Position numbers and translations under genes: made by a program. From the NCBI GenBank assembly GCA_964351995.1, contig CAYGQE010000018.1, forward strand, positions 28,812 to 92,811: 64,000 nucleotides of DNA. Direction: 5' to 3'. The DNA comes from SZUA-35 sp964351995 (GTDB taxonomy: Bacteria > Actinomycetota > Acidimicrobiia > Acidimicrobiales > SZUA-35). A model generated the notes under the pieces. It did not search any database. It saw only the letters and a program-made list of their open reading frames with translations, and was not told the DNA's origin. Shown here piece after piece: positions 41,973 to 49,707 of this stretch. How positions within the stretch are numbered: the first letter of the stretch is position 1; each line of letters begins with the position of its first letter.

Positions 41973-43682
41973 TTAGGAAAGATTCACAATCTCGCCAGAG
42001 GCGGAGTTGGTGAAGTCGAGGTCGATCTTCTGCGCGGCCGGGGTCTTCCCGAGCCCTGGCATGGTCCGCATGTCGCCGCAGATGGGGTAGACGAAGCCAG
42101 CACCCACGGATGCTCGCACTTCCCGCACCGGCAATGTCCAACCGGTCGGTGCTCCCTTGAGCTTGGCATCGTGGCTGATCGACAGGTGGGTCTTGGCAAT
42201 GCAGACCGGCAGGTTGCCGAAGCCGGCGGCTTCGTAGGTGTCGATCTGCTTGGCTGCCGCAGGGGAGACGTCGATGCCGTCGGCGCCGTAGACCTTGGTG
42301 GCGACCGCGTTGATCTTGTCTCGGATCGACATCTCGTCGGGGTAGAGCACCTCGAAGTTGCTGGGCTCTTCTGCTGCTTCCTTGACAGCGGTTGCCAGCT
42401 CGGCTGCGCCCTGACCACCGTCGGAGAAGTGTGTGCTGACCGCAGCTCGTGCACCGAATTCGGAGGCAATCTCGTGAATGGCAGCGATGTCTTCGTCGTG
42501 ATCGCCGGGGAAGACGTTGATGGCAACCACGGGGGTGACGCCGTGGATCTGCATGTTCTCGAGCTGCTTGCGAAGATTGTCGCCGCCCTGGTGGACCTCG
42601 TCGGGGTTCACCTTGAGGAGGTCTTCGGGAAGTGGCTTGCCGGCAACGATGTTGTGCTTGCCAGAGTGCGCTTTGAGGCCACGAACCGTGGCAACCAGAA
42701 CCGCAGCGTCAGGGGCGATGCCGGAGTAGCGGCACTTGATGTTGAAGAAGCGCTCGGCGCCCATGTCGGCTCCGAAGCCGGCCTCGGTGAGGAGGAAGTC
42801 GCTCATGTGGATGCCGATGCGATCGGCCACGATCGATGAGTTGCCAGTGGCGATGTTGCCGAAGGGGCCGGTGTGCACGAGCGCCGGTGTGTTCTCCAGC
42901 GTCTGCATGAGGTTCGGCTTGATGGCTTCCATCAAGATGACGGCCATCGAGCCAGCGGCGCCGATCTCCTCGGCGGTGATCGGGGTGCCCTCCTTGGTGT
43001 AGCCGAGCACGATCCGGCCAAGGCGTTCACGGAGATCCTGCATCGAGAAGCACAGGGCCAGAGCGGCCATGACTTCTGAAGCAGCGGTGATGTCGAAGCC
43101 GGTCTCGCGGGGAATGCCGTCGAGACGACCGCCAAGGCCGATCACCGCGTTGCGGAGGCTGCGGTCGTTGACGTCGAGCACTCGGCGCCACGTGATGTTG
43201 TGTGTGTCGAAGCCCGCTTCGTTGCCGTGGTAGAGGTGGGCATCGAGCATGGCCGAGCACAGGTTGTGCGCTGCGGTCACGGCGTGCATGTCGCCGGTGA
43301 GGTGGAGGTTGAACAGCTCCATCGGCACGACCTGGCTGTATCCGCCGCCGGCGGCGCCGCCCTTGATGCCGAAGGTCGGGCCCATCGAGGGCTGACGAAT
43401 GGCGATGGTGGCTGACGAGCCGATGTGCTGGAACGCCTGGCCGAGGCCGACCGTTGTGGTGGTCTTGCCTTCGCCGAGCGGCGTCGGTGTGATGGCCGAG
43501 ACCACGACGTACTTGGCCTTGGGACGGTCGGCCATGGCCTCGATGGCGTCGAGCTTGATCTTCGCAGCGCCGGTGCCATACGGCTCGAGGAGCTCGGTGG
43601 GAATGCCGGAATCTGCAGCGACTTCGGGCAGCGCTTTGAGGTTGGCGCCCTTGGCGATCTCGAGGTCTGAGGGGAAGGCCAT
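41973..43682 (-). CDS. fhs: Formate-tetrahydrofolate ligase
   Basis: 569 aa from the ATG at 43682, near the usual 556-560. P-loop TPTPLGEGKTTTTVGL, then PSMGPTFGIKGGAAGGGYSQ and PMELFNLHLTGDMHAVTAAH, VYGADGIDVSPAAAKQI and the C-terminal GAGFVYPICGDMRTMPGL. It couples formate, ATP and THF to 10-formyl-THF; the reverse reaction releases formate and ATP when C1 units are oxidised. Between gntR and the metF-like gene on one strand. The leader has two CGTCAGTAGAA repeats. With FolD and MetF it completes the THF branch of C1 oxidation in this window. Confidence 0.96.
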   Translation of the reverse strand: MAFPSDLEIAKGANLKALPEVAADSGIPTELLEPYGTGAAKIKLDAIEAMADRPKAKYVVVSAITPTPLGEGKTTTTVGLGQAFQHIGSSATIAIRQPSMGPTFGIKGGAAGGGYSQVVPMELFNLHLTGDMHAVTAAHNLCSAMLDAHLYHGNEAGFDTHNITWRRVLDVNDRSLRNAVIGLGGRLDGIPRETGFDITAASEVMAALALCFSMQDLRERLGRIVLGYTKEGTPITAEEIGAAGSMAVILMEAIKPNLMQTLENTPALVHTGPFGNIATGNSSIVADRIGIHMSDFLLTEAGFGADMGAERFFNIKCRYSGIAPDAAVLVATVRGLKAHSGKHNIVAGKPLPEDLLKVNPDEVHQGGDNLRKQLENMQIHGVTPVVAINVFPGDHDEDIAAIHEIASEFGARAAVSTHFSDGGQGAAELATAVKEAAEEPSNFEVLYPDEMSIRDKINAVATKVYGADGIDVSPAAAKQIDTYEAAGFGNLPVCIAKTHLSISHDAKLKGAPTGWTLPVREVRASVGAGFVYPICGDMRTMPGLGKTPAAQKIDLDFTNSASGEIVNLS

Positions 43683-43694
43683 GTGTTGCTCCGG

Positions 43695-43739
43695 CGTCAG
43701 TAGAAGCTGCGCTTGCGCGCCGCGGGGCCGTCAGTAGAA
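43695..43739. promoter_or_regulatory. Direct repeats in the fhs leader
   Basis: CGTCAGTAGAA occurs at 43695-43705 and 43729-43739 (34 bp apart), 13 and 47 bp before the fhs start. A possible regulator site; the binding protein is unknown. Confidence 0.35.
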
Positions 43740-43831
43740 CGCACCCAATCGCAGCTGTAAACGGTCACGCCAAGGGTTGTGCTGAGCGAGACGCCTTTGC
43801 CACCAGGCGAAAGTCTCCCACATGGTGGAAG

Positions 43832-44500
43832 CTAGCCAGCGAGGGGTGAGGTCAGGTGTGCGGTGACCGCCGCTCGGATGCGCTGGTCGAACGCGTGGAT
43901 GTGCTGTTCGACCAGGGTGGCCACGCGATCGCTGTCGCCTGAACGAAGTGCTCCGAGGATCTCTACGTGCTCGGTCACGGCGTGGCTCATGTCTGGTACG
44001 TCGGACAGGTACTGATGCCAGAGGCGATCACTCTGGGCGTAGAGCATGTCGAGGGTGTCGAGCAGGAACCGGTTCTCTGCGGCAGCCCACATGATCTCAT
44101 GGCAGCGCCGGTCAGTCGCCATCAGCTCTCGACCCGACAGCGAGGACAGCTCGGCACGGGTGAGCTCGGCTTCCATCGCGTCCCACTGATCGGCTCTACC
44201 ACGGGCGGCTGCGAGTCGCGCCGCGTAGGGCTCCAGTACGAATCGAGTTTCGAGCAGGGTCGACAACTCGGCGACGTCGATGGCGGTGACGAACATTCCA
44301 CGCCTCGGGATGACCTGGATGAAGTGTTCCCTGGCGAGCCGCTGGAGCGCCTCGCGGATTGGGGTGCGGCCAATGTCGAGCTGCTCCCGCAGTGTGTCCT
44401 CGCGGACGACGTCGCCGGGTGCGAGCTCGAGTTGGATGATCAGCTGGCGAATGCGTTGATATGCCTGCTCGCTCAGCGATGGTGCGAGTTCTTGGCTCAT
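43832..44500 (-). CDS. GntR-family (FadR/FCD) transcriptional regulator
   Basis: 222 aa from the ATG at 44500. Winged helix YQRIRQLIIQLELAPGDVVR, IGRTPIREALQRLAREHFIQ and VIPRRGMFVTAID at the N-terminus. The FCD effector domain follows, with metal-ligand-type residues in MATDRRCHEIMWAA and VTEHVEILGAL. It sits at the centre of a divergon: fhs and metF-like on its own strand, DMGDH/etfBA on the other. FCD regulators typically sense small carboxylates or amino-acid derivatives, here possibly an N-methyl glycine. The operator candidate is at 44549-44563. Confidence 0.93.
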   Translation of the reverse strand: MSQELAPSLSEQAYQRIRQLIIQLELAPGDVVREDTLREQLDIGRTPIREALQRLAREHFIQVIPRRGMFVTAIDVAELSTLLETRFVLEPYAARLAAARGRADQWDAMEAELTRAELSSLSGRELMATDRRCHEIMWAAAENRFLLDTLDMLYAQSDRLWHQYLSDVPDMSHAVTEHVEILGALRSGDSDRVATLVEQHIHAFDQRIRAAVTAHLTSPLAG

Positions 44501-44548
44501 GGTGGCTCAGTATTCGAGAGGGCTTGCCCCGACGAGTGTCGGTGCCTA

Positions 44549-44563
44549 GTATCGGAATGATAC
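44549..44563. promoter_or_regulatory. Candidate GntR operator in the divergon
   Basis: GTATC-N5-GATAC, a 15-bp dyad in the 154-bp region between gntR and the DMGDH-like gene. It is followed closely by an AT-rich ATATAT stretch, the likely promoter core. Symmetry and AT-content fit FCD-type GntR sites. Confidence 0.5.
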
Positions 44564-44654
44564 ACACCAGATATATCACGTGTCGCAGCAGCGGAACGAA
44601 ACTGACAGCCAGTGCACCAGCATCAACCAGCACCGAAGAGAACGAGGCCAGGAC

Positions 44655-47189
44655 ATGAGTGACTTCCCCACCAACGCAAAAGTGGTTGTGATCGGTGCTG
44701 GCATCGTCGGCAACTGCCTGGTTGGCCATTTGGCCGACCTTGGATGGACCGACATGGTGCTGGTCGAGAAGGGTCCGCTGCCCAACCCCGGTGGGTCCAC
44801 CGGCCACGCCTCGAATTTCATCTTCCCCGTTGACCACAACAAAGAGATGGCGTTGCTCGGCGTCCAGAGTGCAAACCAATATCGCGATCTCGAACTGTCG
44901 GTCGACTGCGGCGGCATCGAAGTCGCCCGCACCCCGGAGCGTATGAACGAGCTCAACCGTCGCATGACCTCCGCGATGTCGTGGGGTGTCGATGCCAAGC
45001 TGCTCACTCCCGGCGAAGTGAAAGAACTCGTGCCGTTCATCAACGAAGAGGTGATTCTCGGCGGCTTCTACTGCCCTACGGTTTCGGTGGTCGACTCGCT
45101 CGAAACCGGCACCCAGATGCGCAACAAAGCACTGTCCAAGGACGCCGTGCAGGTCTTCGCCAACACCGAAGTGCTCGACCTCGTCACCGAAGAAAGCCAC
45201 GTCCCCGGCCAAACCACGATCAAGGCCGTCGTCACCGACAAAGGCACGATCGAGGCCGAGTATGTCGTGATCGCCAGCGGCGTGTGGAGCAACCGGGTGG
45301 CCAACATGGCCGGCGCCTACATCCCGCTCGTCCCCGCTGTGCACCAGATGGCCGACGTCGGTCCGATGGACATCCTGGCCGAGACCAACAACGAGATCGG
45401 CTACCCGATCGTCCGTGACATGGACACCTTCTGTTACGAGCGGCAGAGCGCCGGCTCGATGGAAGTCGGCTCCTACGGCCACCGCCCGATTCTGCATCAC
45501 CCCGACGAGATCCCCTCGAACGACGAAGCAGCGCTGTCGCCGACCGAGATGCCGTTCACCCCTGACGACTTCGACGAGCAGATGGAAACCGCCATCGAAC
45601 TGATGGACATGCTCGGCGACGCCGAGATCAAGTACGCCATCAACGGTCTGCTCTCCCTCACCCCCGACGCCATGCCGTGCCTGGGCGAGATCCCTGAAGT
45701 CCGTAACCTGTGGTCGGCCGCCGCCGTTTGGGTCAAGGAAGGCCCTGGCATGGCCCAGGTCGTGGCCGAGTGGATGACCTACGGGTACCCCCGAGTCATC
45801 GATTCTCATGCATCGGACATCGCTCGCTTCTACGAGCACGAAAAGTCCGACGAGCACATCTGGGCTCGGGCCGACGAGCACTTCAACAAGACCTACGGCA
45901 TCGTCCACCCGGCCGAGCAGTGGGAGGGTCGCCGCAACCTGCAGGTCGGCCCCTACTTCTCTCGTCAGGAAGAGCTCGGTGCCTTCTTCTTCGGTGCCCG
46001 CACCTGGGAGCGGCCGCAGTGGTACACCTCGAACGCCGATCTCGTTGAGCGCTATGGCCTCGAAGATCGCCCCACCGAGTGGGACAACCGCTGGTGGAGC
46101 CCCATCACCATGGGCGAGCACCTCAACCTGCGTGAGAACGCCGGCATGATCGACCTCAGTGCCTTCCAGGTCTACGAACTCGAAGGCCCGGGTGCCGTTG
46201 CCTACGCCGAGTACCTTGCGGTGAACAAGGTCGACAAGCCGGTCGGCTCCTCGACCTACACGCCATGGCTCACCCCCGACGGTGGCTTCCACTCTGACCT
46301 CACGATGATGCGAGTGGCCGAGGACAAGGTCCGCATCGTCACCGGCGTGTTCGACGGCGGTCGTGACAGCTTCTGGGTCAAGAAGCACCTGCCCGCAGAC
46401 GGCTCGGTCACCTTCACCGACATCACCAACGACACCACCACGCTTGGTCTCTGGGGTCCGAACGCCCCGGCCATCCTCGGCCAGCTCACTGATCACGATC
46501 TCAGCCAAGAGGGCTCGCCGTACGGCTCGCTCCGCAACGTCGAGATCCAGACCGCCGCCGGTCCGATCAAGGTCACGCTCTTCCGTATCTCTTATGTTGG
46601 CGACACCGGCTGGGAGATCTACACCGCGTGGGACAATGGTCCAGCGCTGTGGGACGCCCTCATGGAGGCGGGCGCCGAGCACGGTCTTCGCCCCACGGGG
46701 GCTGGTGTCTACGGCACCTCCGGCCGGCTTGAAAAGGGGTACCGCCTCATGGGTGCCGAGCTCGAAAGCGAGTACACCCCGGTCGAGGCCGGTCTCGCTC
46801 GCCCGAAGGTCAAAGCCGCCGACTTCATCGGCAAGGAGGCCTACCTCAAGGCCCGTGAAGCCGACCCCATCGCCAAGATGTGCACGCTCACCATCGAGGA
46901 CCTCACCGACAGCAACGGGATCAAGCGCTACCCGCAGGGTGGCAACGAGCCGATCCTCACCCTCGACGGCGAGCGCATCGTTGATGCCCACGGCCGCGTG
47001 TCTCGGGTCTGCACCGCCGGCCCCGGTCCGTCGGTCGGCAAGCACCTGCTGCTGGCCTATCTGCCAACCGAACTCGCGGTCATCGGCACCGATCTGCTCG
47101 TCGGCTATCAGAACCAGACCTTCCCCGTGAAGGTCGCCGCCATCGAAGGCGCCGTCTTCGATCCCTCCGACTCGCGATTGAAGGGCTGA
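44655..47189 (+). CDS. Dimethylglycine/sarcosine dehydrogenase-like FAD protein with GcvT domain (copy 2)
   Basis: 844 aa from the ATG at 44655 with CCAGGAC upstream. FAD fold VVVIGAGIVGNCLVGHLADL; His51 in GGSTGHASN corresponds to the covalent-FAD His of the family, though the usual TWH is TGH. The GcvT domain spans residues about 430-840 (YTPWLTPDGGFHSDLTMMRV, YVGDTGWEIYTAWDNG, LEKGYRLMG). It oxidises an N-methyl amino acid, delivering methylene-THF and electrons. Its stop shares the last base with the etfB start, so ETF is its direct partner. It differs clearly from copy 1 and probably handles the next demethylation step or another substrate. Confidence 0.92.
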   Translation: MSDFPTNAKVVVIGAGIVGNCLVGHLADLGWTDMVLVEKGPLPNPGGSTGHASNFIFPVDHNKEMALLGVQSANQYRDLELSVDCGGIEVARTPERMNELNRRMTSAMSWGVDAKLLTPGEVKELVPFINEEVILGGFYCPTVSVVDSLETGTQMRNKALSKDAVQVFANTEVLDLVTEESHVPGQTTIKAVVTDKGTIEAEYVVIASGVWSNRVANMAGAYIPLVPAVHQMADVGPMDILAETNNEIGYPIVRDMDTFCYERQSAGSMEVGSYGHRPILHHPDEIPSNDEAALSPTEMPFTPDDFDEQMETAIELMDMLGDAEIKYAINGLLSLTPDAMPCLGEIPEVRNLWSAAAVWVKEGPGMAQVVAEWMTYGYPRVIDSHASDIARFYEHEKSDEHIWARADEHFNKTYGIVHPAEQWEGRRNLQVGPYFSRQEELGAFFFGARTWERPQWYTSNADLVERYGLEDRPTEWDNRWWSPITMGEHLNLRENAGMIDLSAFQVYELEGPGAVAYAEYLAVNKVDKPVGSSTYTPWLTPDGGFHSDLTMMRVAEDKVRIVTGVFDGGRDSFWVKKHLPADGSVTFTDITNDTTTLGLWGPNAPAILGQLTDHDLSQEGSPYGSLRNVEIQTAAGPIKVTLFRISYVGDTGWEIYTAWDNGPALWDALMEAGAEHGLRPTGAGVYGTSGRLEKGYRLMGAELESEYTPVEAGLARPKVKAADFIGKEAYLKAREADPIAKMCTLTIEDLTDSNGIKRYPQGGNEPILTLDGERIVDAHGRVSRVCTAGPGPSVGKHLLLAYLPTELAVIGTDLLVGYQNQTFPVKVAAIEGAVFDPSDSRLKG

Positions 47190-47980
47190 TGCGAATCTTG
47201 GTGTGTGTCAAGCGGGTGCCGGCACCCGGGGCGAAGATCAACATCACCGCCGACGAACAAGATGTCGACACCGCACACCTCGGGTTTGCCATGAGCCCGC
47301 ACGAGGAGTGCGCCGTCGAAGAAGCCGTGCAGCTGATCGAGAAGCACGGAGGCGAGGCCACGGTTCTCACCCTCGGCCCGCCCGAGGCGCAGGAACAGCT
47401 GCGTTACTCGGCCTCGCTCGGCATTCAGCATGCGGTGCTGCTCAGCACCGACGGAACCGCGTGGGATCCCCAGCGGACTGCCCGAGCCATTGCTGGCGCT
47501 GTTGAGACACTCGAAGCCCGACCGGCCGATGAGGGCGGCGGTGCGTTCGACCTCATCCTGTTCGGCAACGAGAGCGCCGACTCCGGCGGGTTCCAGGTCG
47601 GTGTCCGAGTTGCTCACGCCATCGGCCGCCCGATCGTCAATGCCATCAAGGGCATCGAGATGGTGGATGACGGTGTGACAGCCAAGCGCGACATCGACGG
47701 CGGCTTCGAGGTCTACTCGCTTCCGATCCCCGCCGTTCTTGGCGTGAAGGAAGGCTTGAACCTTCCTCGCTATCCCACGATGAAGGGCAGGTTGGCGTCG
47801 AAGAAGGTGCCGGTCACGATCATTGATCTCGAGGCGATCGACGCCGAGGCCGGCGGCCAGGCCAAGGTCCGCTTGCTGCCACCGCCGGAAACCGAGAGCA
47901 CCACGATCACGCTCGGCGAAGGCCCCTCGGCTGCCGCAGCAGTGGTCGACCTCCTCGAGGAATTGGGCGTGATGTCATGA
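47189..47980 (+). CDS. etfB: Electron transfer flavoprotein beta subunit
   Basis: 263 aa, ATG sharing a base with the preceding stop. It starts MRILVCVKRVPAPGAKI, with the ETF-beta body FDLILFGNESADSGGFQVGV and the conserved LPAVLGVKEGLNLPRYPTM-like signature (here PIPAVLGVKEGLNLPRYPTM). It forms a heterodimer with EtfA and holds AMP. It accepts electrons from the upstream dehydrogenase and probably from the acyl-CoA dehydrogenase at 20090-21280, passing them to ETF-quinone oxidoreductase, which is not in this window. Confidence 0.95.
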   Translation: MRILVCVKRVPAPGAKINITADEQDVDTAHLGFAMSPHEECAVEEAVQLIEKHGGEATVLTLGPPEAQEQLRYSASLGIQHAVLLSTDGTAWDPQRTARAIAGAVETLEARPADEGGGAFDLILFGNESADSGGFQVGVRVAHAIGRPIVNAIKGIEMVDDGVTAKRDIDGGFEVYSLPIPAVLGVKEGLNLPRYPTMKGRLASKKVPVTIIDLEAIDAEAGGQAKVRLLPPPETESTTITLGEGPSAAAAVVDLLEELGVMS

Positions 47981-48933
47981 CCGAAGTTCTTGTTCTGGCC
48001 GAGCACGACCGTGGCGTCCTCGCTGATGCCACGCTTGAGGCGCTGACGTTCGCCCGTTCGATCGATGACGCCGAGATCACCGTGCTGGTGTGCGGCGATC
48101 ACGACTTCGCCGATGACCTTGGTGCACACGGCGCTTCGTCGGTCCACGTCGCCGAGCATGATCTGCTCGACGAGGACTTCGGTCCCGATGCGTGGGGTCA
48201 GACCCTCGCCGGTTGGATCGAGGACAACTCGCCGGACATCGTGCTGGCGTGCGGCACGTCCAAGGGCAACGAGGTGCTCGCTCACGCGGCAGCAAGGCTC
48301 GACCTTCCCTTCGTGGCGAATTGCGTCGAGCTCAACGCTGAGGCCGATGAGATGACTCGAGTGCAGTGGGGCGGATCGTTGTTGGAGAGCGCAACGCTCG
48401 ACGCCGACGTGAAGATCGTCTCGGTGGCGCACCATGCCGTTGAGGCTGCTGCTGGTGGTGAAGTCGATTGCTCGACTGAGACGTTCACGCCGGATCTCGA
48501 TGAACGCGCTGCGATCACCATGGTGAAGGGTCGTGAGCTTGCCGAGGCTGGCGTGACGTTGGCCACTGCCCCAATCGTCGTCGGCGGCGGCCGAGCCGTC
48601 GGTGGAGCTGACGAGTTCGCCCCACTCGAAGAACTGGCGGCATTGCTTGGCGGCCGTGTCGGCTGCTCTCGTGCGGTCACCAACAACGGCTGGCGTCCTC
48701 ACGCCGATCAGGTCGGCCAGACGGGCACCCGGATCGCGCCCGAGCTCTACATCGCCAGTGGTATCTCCGGTGCCATCCAGCACTGGGTCGGAGCCATGGC
48801 GAGCAAGCAGATCTTGGCGATCAACACCGACCCGTCAGCCAACATGGTGACCAAGGCCGACTACGCCGTGATCGGCGATCTCCATGAGGTGATTCCGGCC
48901 ATCGTGGCCGAGGTCAAGTCACGCCGCAGCTGA
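47977..48933 (+). CDS. etfA: Electron transfer flavoprotein alpha subunit
   Basis: 318 aa, ATGA overlap with etfB. The C-terminal FAD domain is complete: VGGGRAVGGADEF, VTNNGWRPHADQVGQTGTRI, PELYIASGISGAIQHWVGAM and ILAINTDPSANMVTKADYAV. It holds the catalytic FAD of ETF. Its 3' end overlaps the convergent membrane-protein gene by 15 bp. The three-gene DMGDH-etfB-etfA unit is a compact electron-transfer operon under the divergent GntR. Confidence 0.96.
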   Translation: MTEVLVLAEHDRGVLADATLEALTFARSIDDAEITVLVCGDHDFADDLGAHGASSVHVAEHDLLDEDFGPDAWGQTLAGWIEDNSPDIVLACGTSKGNEVLAHAAARLDLPFVANCVELNAEADEMTRVQWGGSLLESATLDADVKIVSVAHHAVEAAAGGEVDCSTETFTPDLDERAAITMVKGRELAEAGVTLATAPIVVGGGRAVGGADEFAPLEELAALLGGRVGCSRAVTNNGWRPHADQVGQTGTRIAPELYIASGISGAIQHWVGAMASKQILAINTDPSANMVTKADYAVIGDLHEVIPAIVAEVKSRRS

Positions 48934-49638
48934 GGTGGTCGCCGGCATGGGAACGGCGACAGGGGTTGGCATCGGGATGATGGTTGCCGATGCCGTTTCG
49001 ATCTTGCGCGCAAGCACGACCGTGACCCCGGCCTCGGCCATCCTGCGGCGGAACCACCAGATACCGATGGCGATGGTCATCGACGTGGTCACGGGGCCGA
49101 GGAACGCCTTCAAGATCAAGAAATTCGTGATCGACTGGGTCATCAAGAGGTAGAGCGTCACGGCTCCGTTCAGCAGGCTCGTCGCTCCCCAGAGAAGCGA
49201 CAGGCGAGGAAAGAAGGCCGCGAACGCTGGCTCGTTCTCGGTGGCTTCGTCGAAGGGGCAGAAGTCCTTGACCAGGCGTTCAGCGAGCGGGAACCCGAGC
49301 GGAACCGAGACCATGAACGCCAGACCGATCAGAACCGTGCTGATGGTCGGCTGGATGAAGTACGCAAGGATGCTGCCCGTGGCGACGGCCACGATGGTCT
49401 TGGCCGTGTTGCCGACGATGCTGAGGATCACGAGCCCAGCGATGCGATGGCCGTGGGCCCGCTGATACGCCACGAGACCGAGTGAATAGGCCAAGGCGGT
49501 CAGGACGGCGGGGGTGATGCCGGTCGAACTGAACAGGGCCAGGAAGATGAGGAGCGGCACGATTTTGCCGGTGACGACGTTGACCCACGCATGGGCAACG
49601 ATTGCCCGAAGGCCAGGAATGACGACGCAGCGATCCAC
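48919..49638 (-). CDS. Polytopic membrane protein (VC0807-like)
   Basis: 239 aa from a GTG at 49638. Five to six helices arranged as in VC0807/intracellular-septation-A-like small membrane proteins: IVPLLIFLALFSSTGITPAV, LTALAYSLGLVAYQRAHG, SILAYFIQPTISTVLIGLAF, LSLLWGATSLLNGAVTLYLL and FLGPVTTSMTIAIGIWWFRR. The function of this family is not established. A Pro/Thr/Ala tail follows. It overlaps etfA tail to tail by 15 bp. Confidence 0.65.
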   Translation of the reverse strand: MDRCVVIPGLRAIVAHAWVNVVTGKIVPLLIFLALFSSTGITPAVLTALAYSLGLVAYQRAHGHRIAGLVILSIVGNTAKTIVAVATGSILAYFIQPTISTVLIGLAFMVSVPLGFPLAERLVKDFCPFDEATENEPAFAAFFPRLSLLWGATSLLNGAVTLYLLMTQSITNFLILKAFLGPVTTSMTIAIGIWWFRRRMAEAGVTVVLARKIETASATIIPMPTPVAVPMPATTSAAA

Positions 49639-49707
49639 ATGTCAACCATCGACCACGGAGAGTGGCCGATAACCACAGTGACTTGAATCAGGTCAAACGG
49701 CTCAGGT

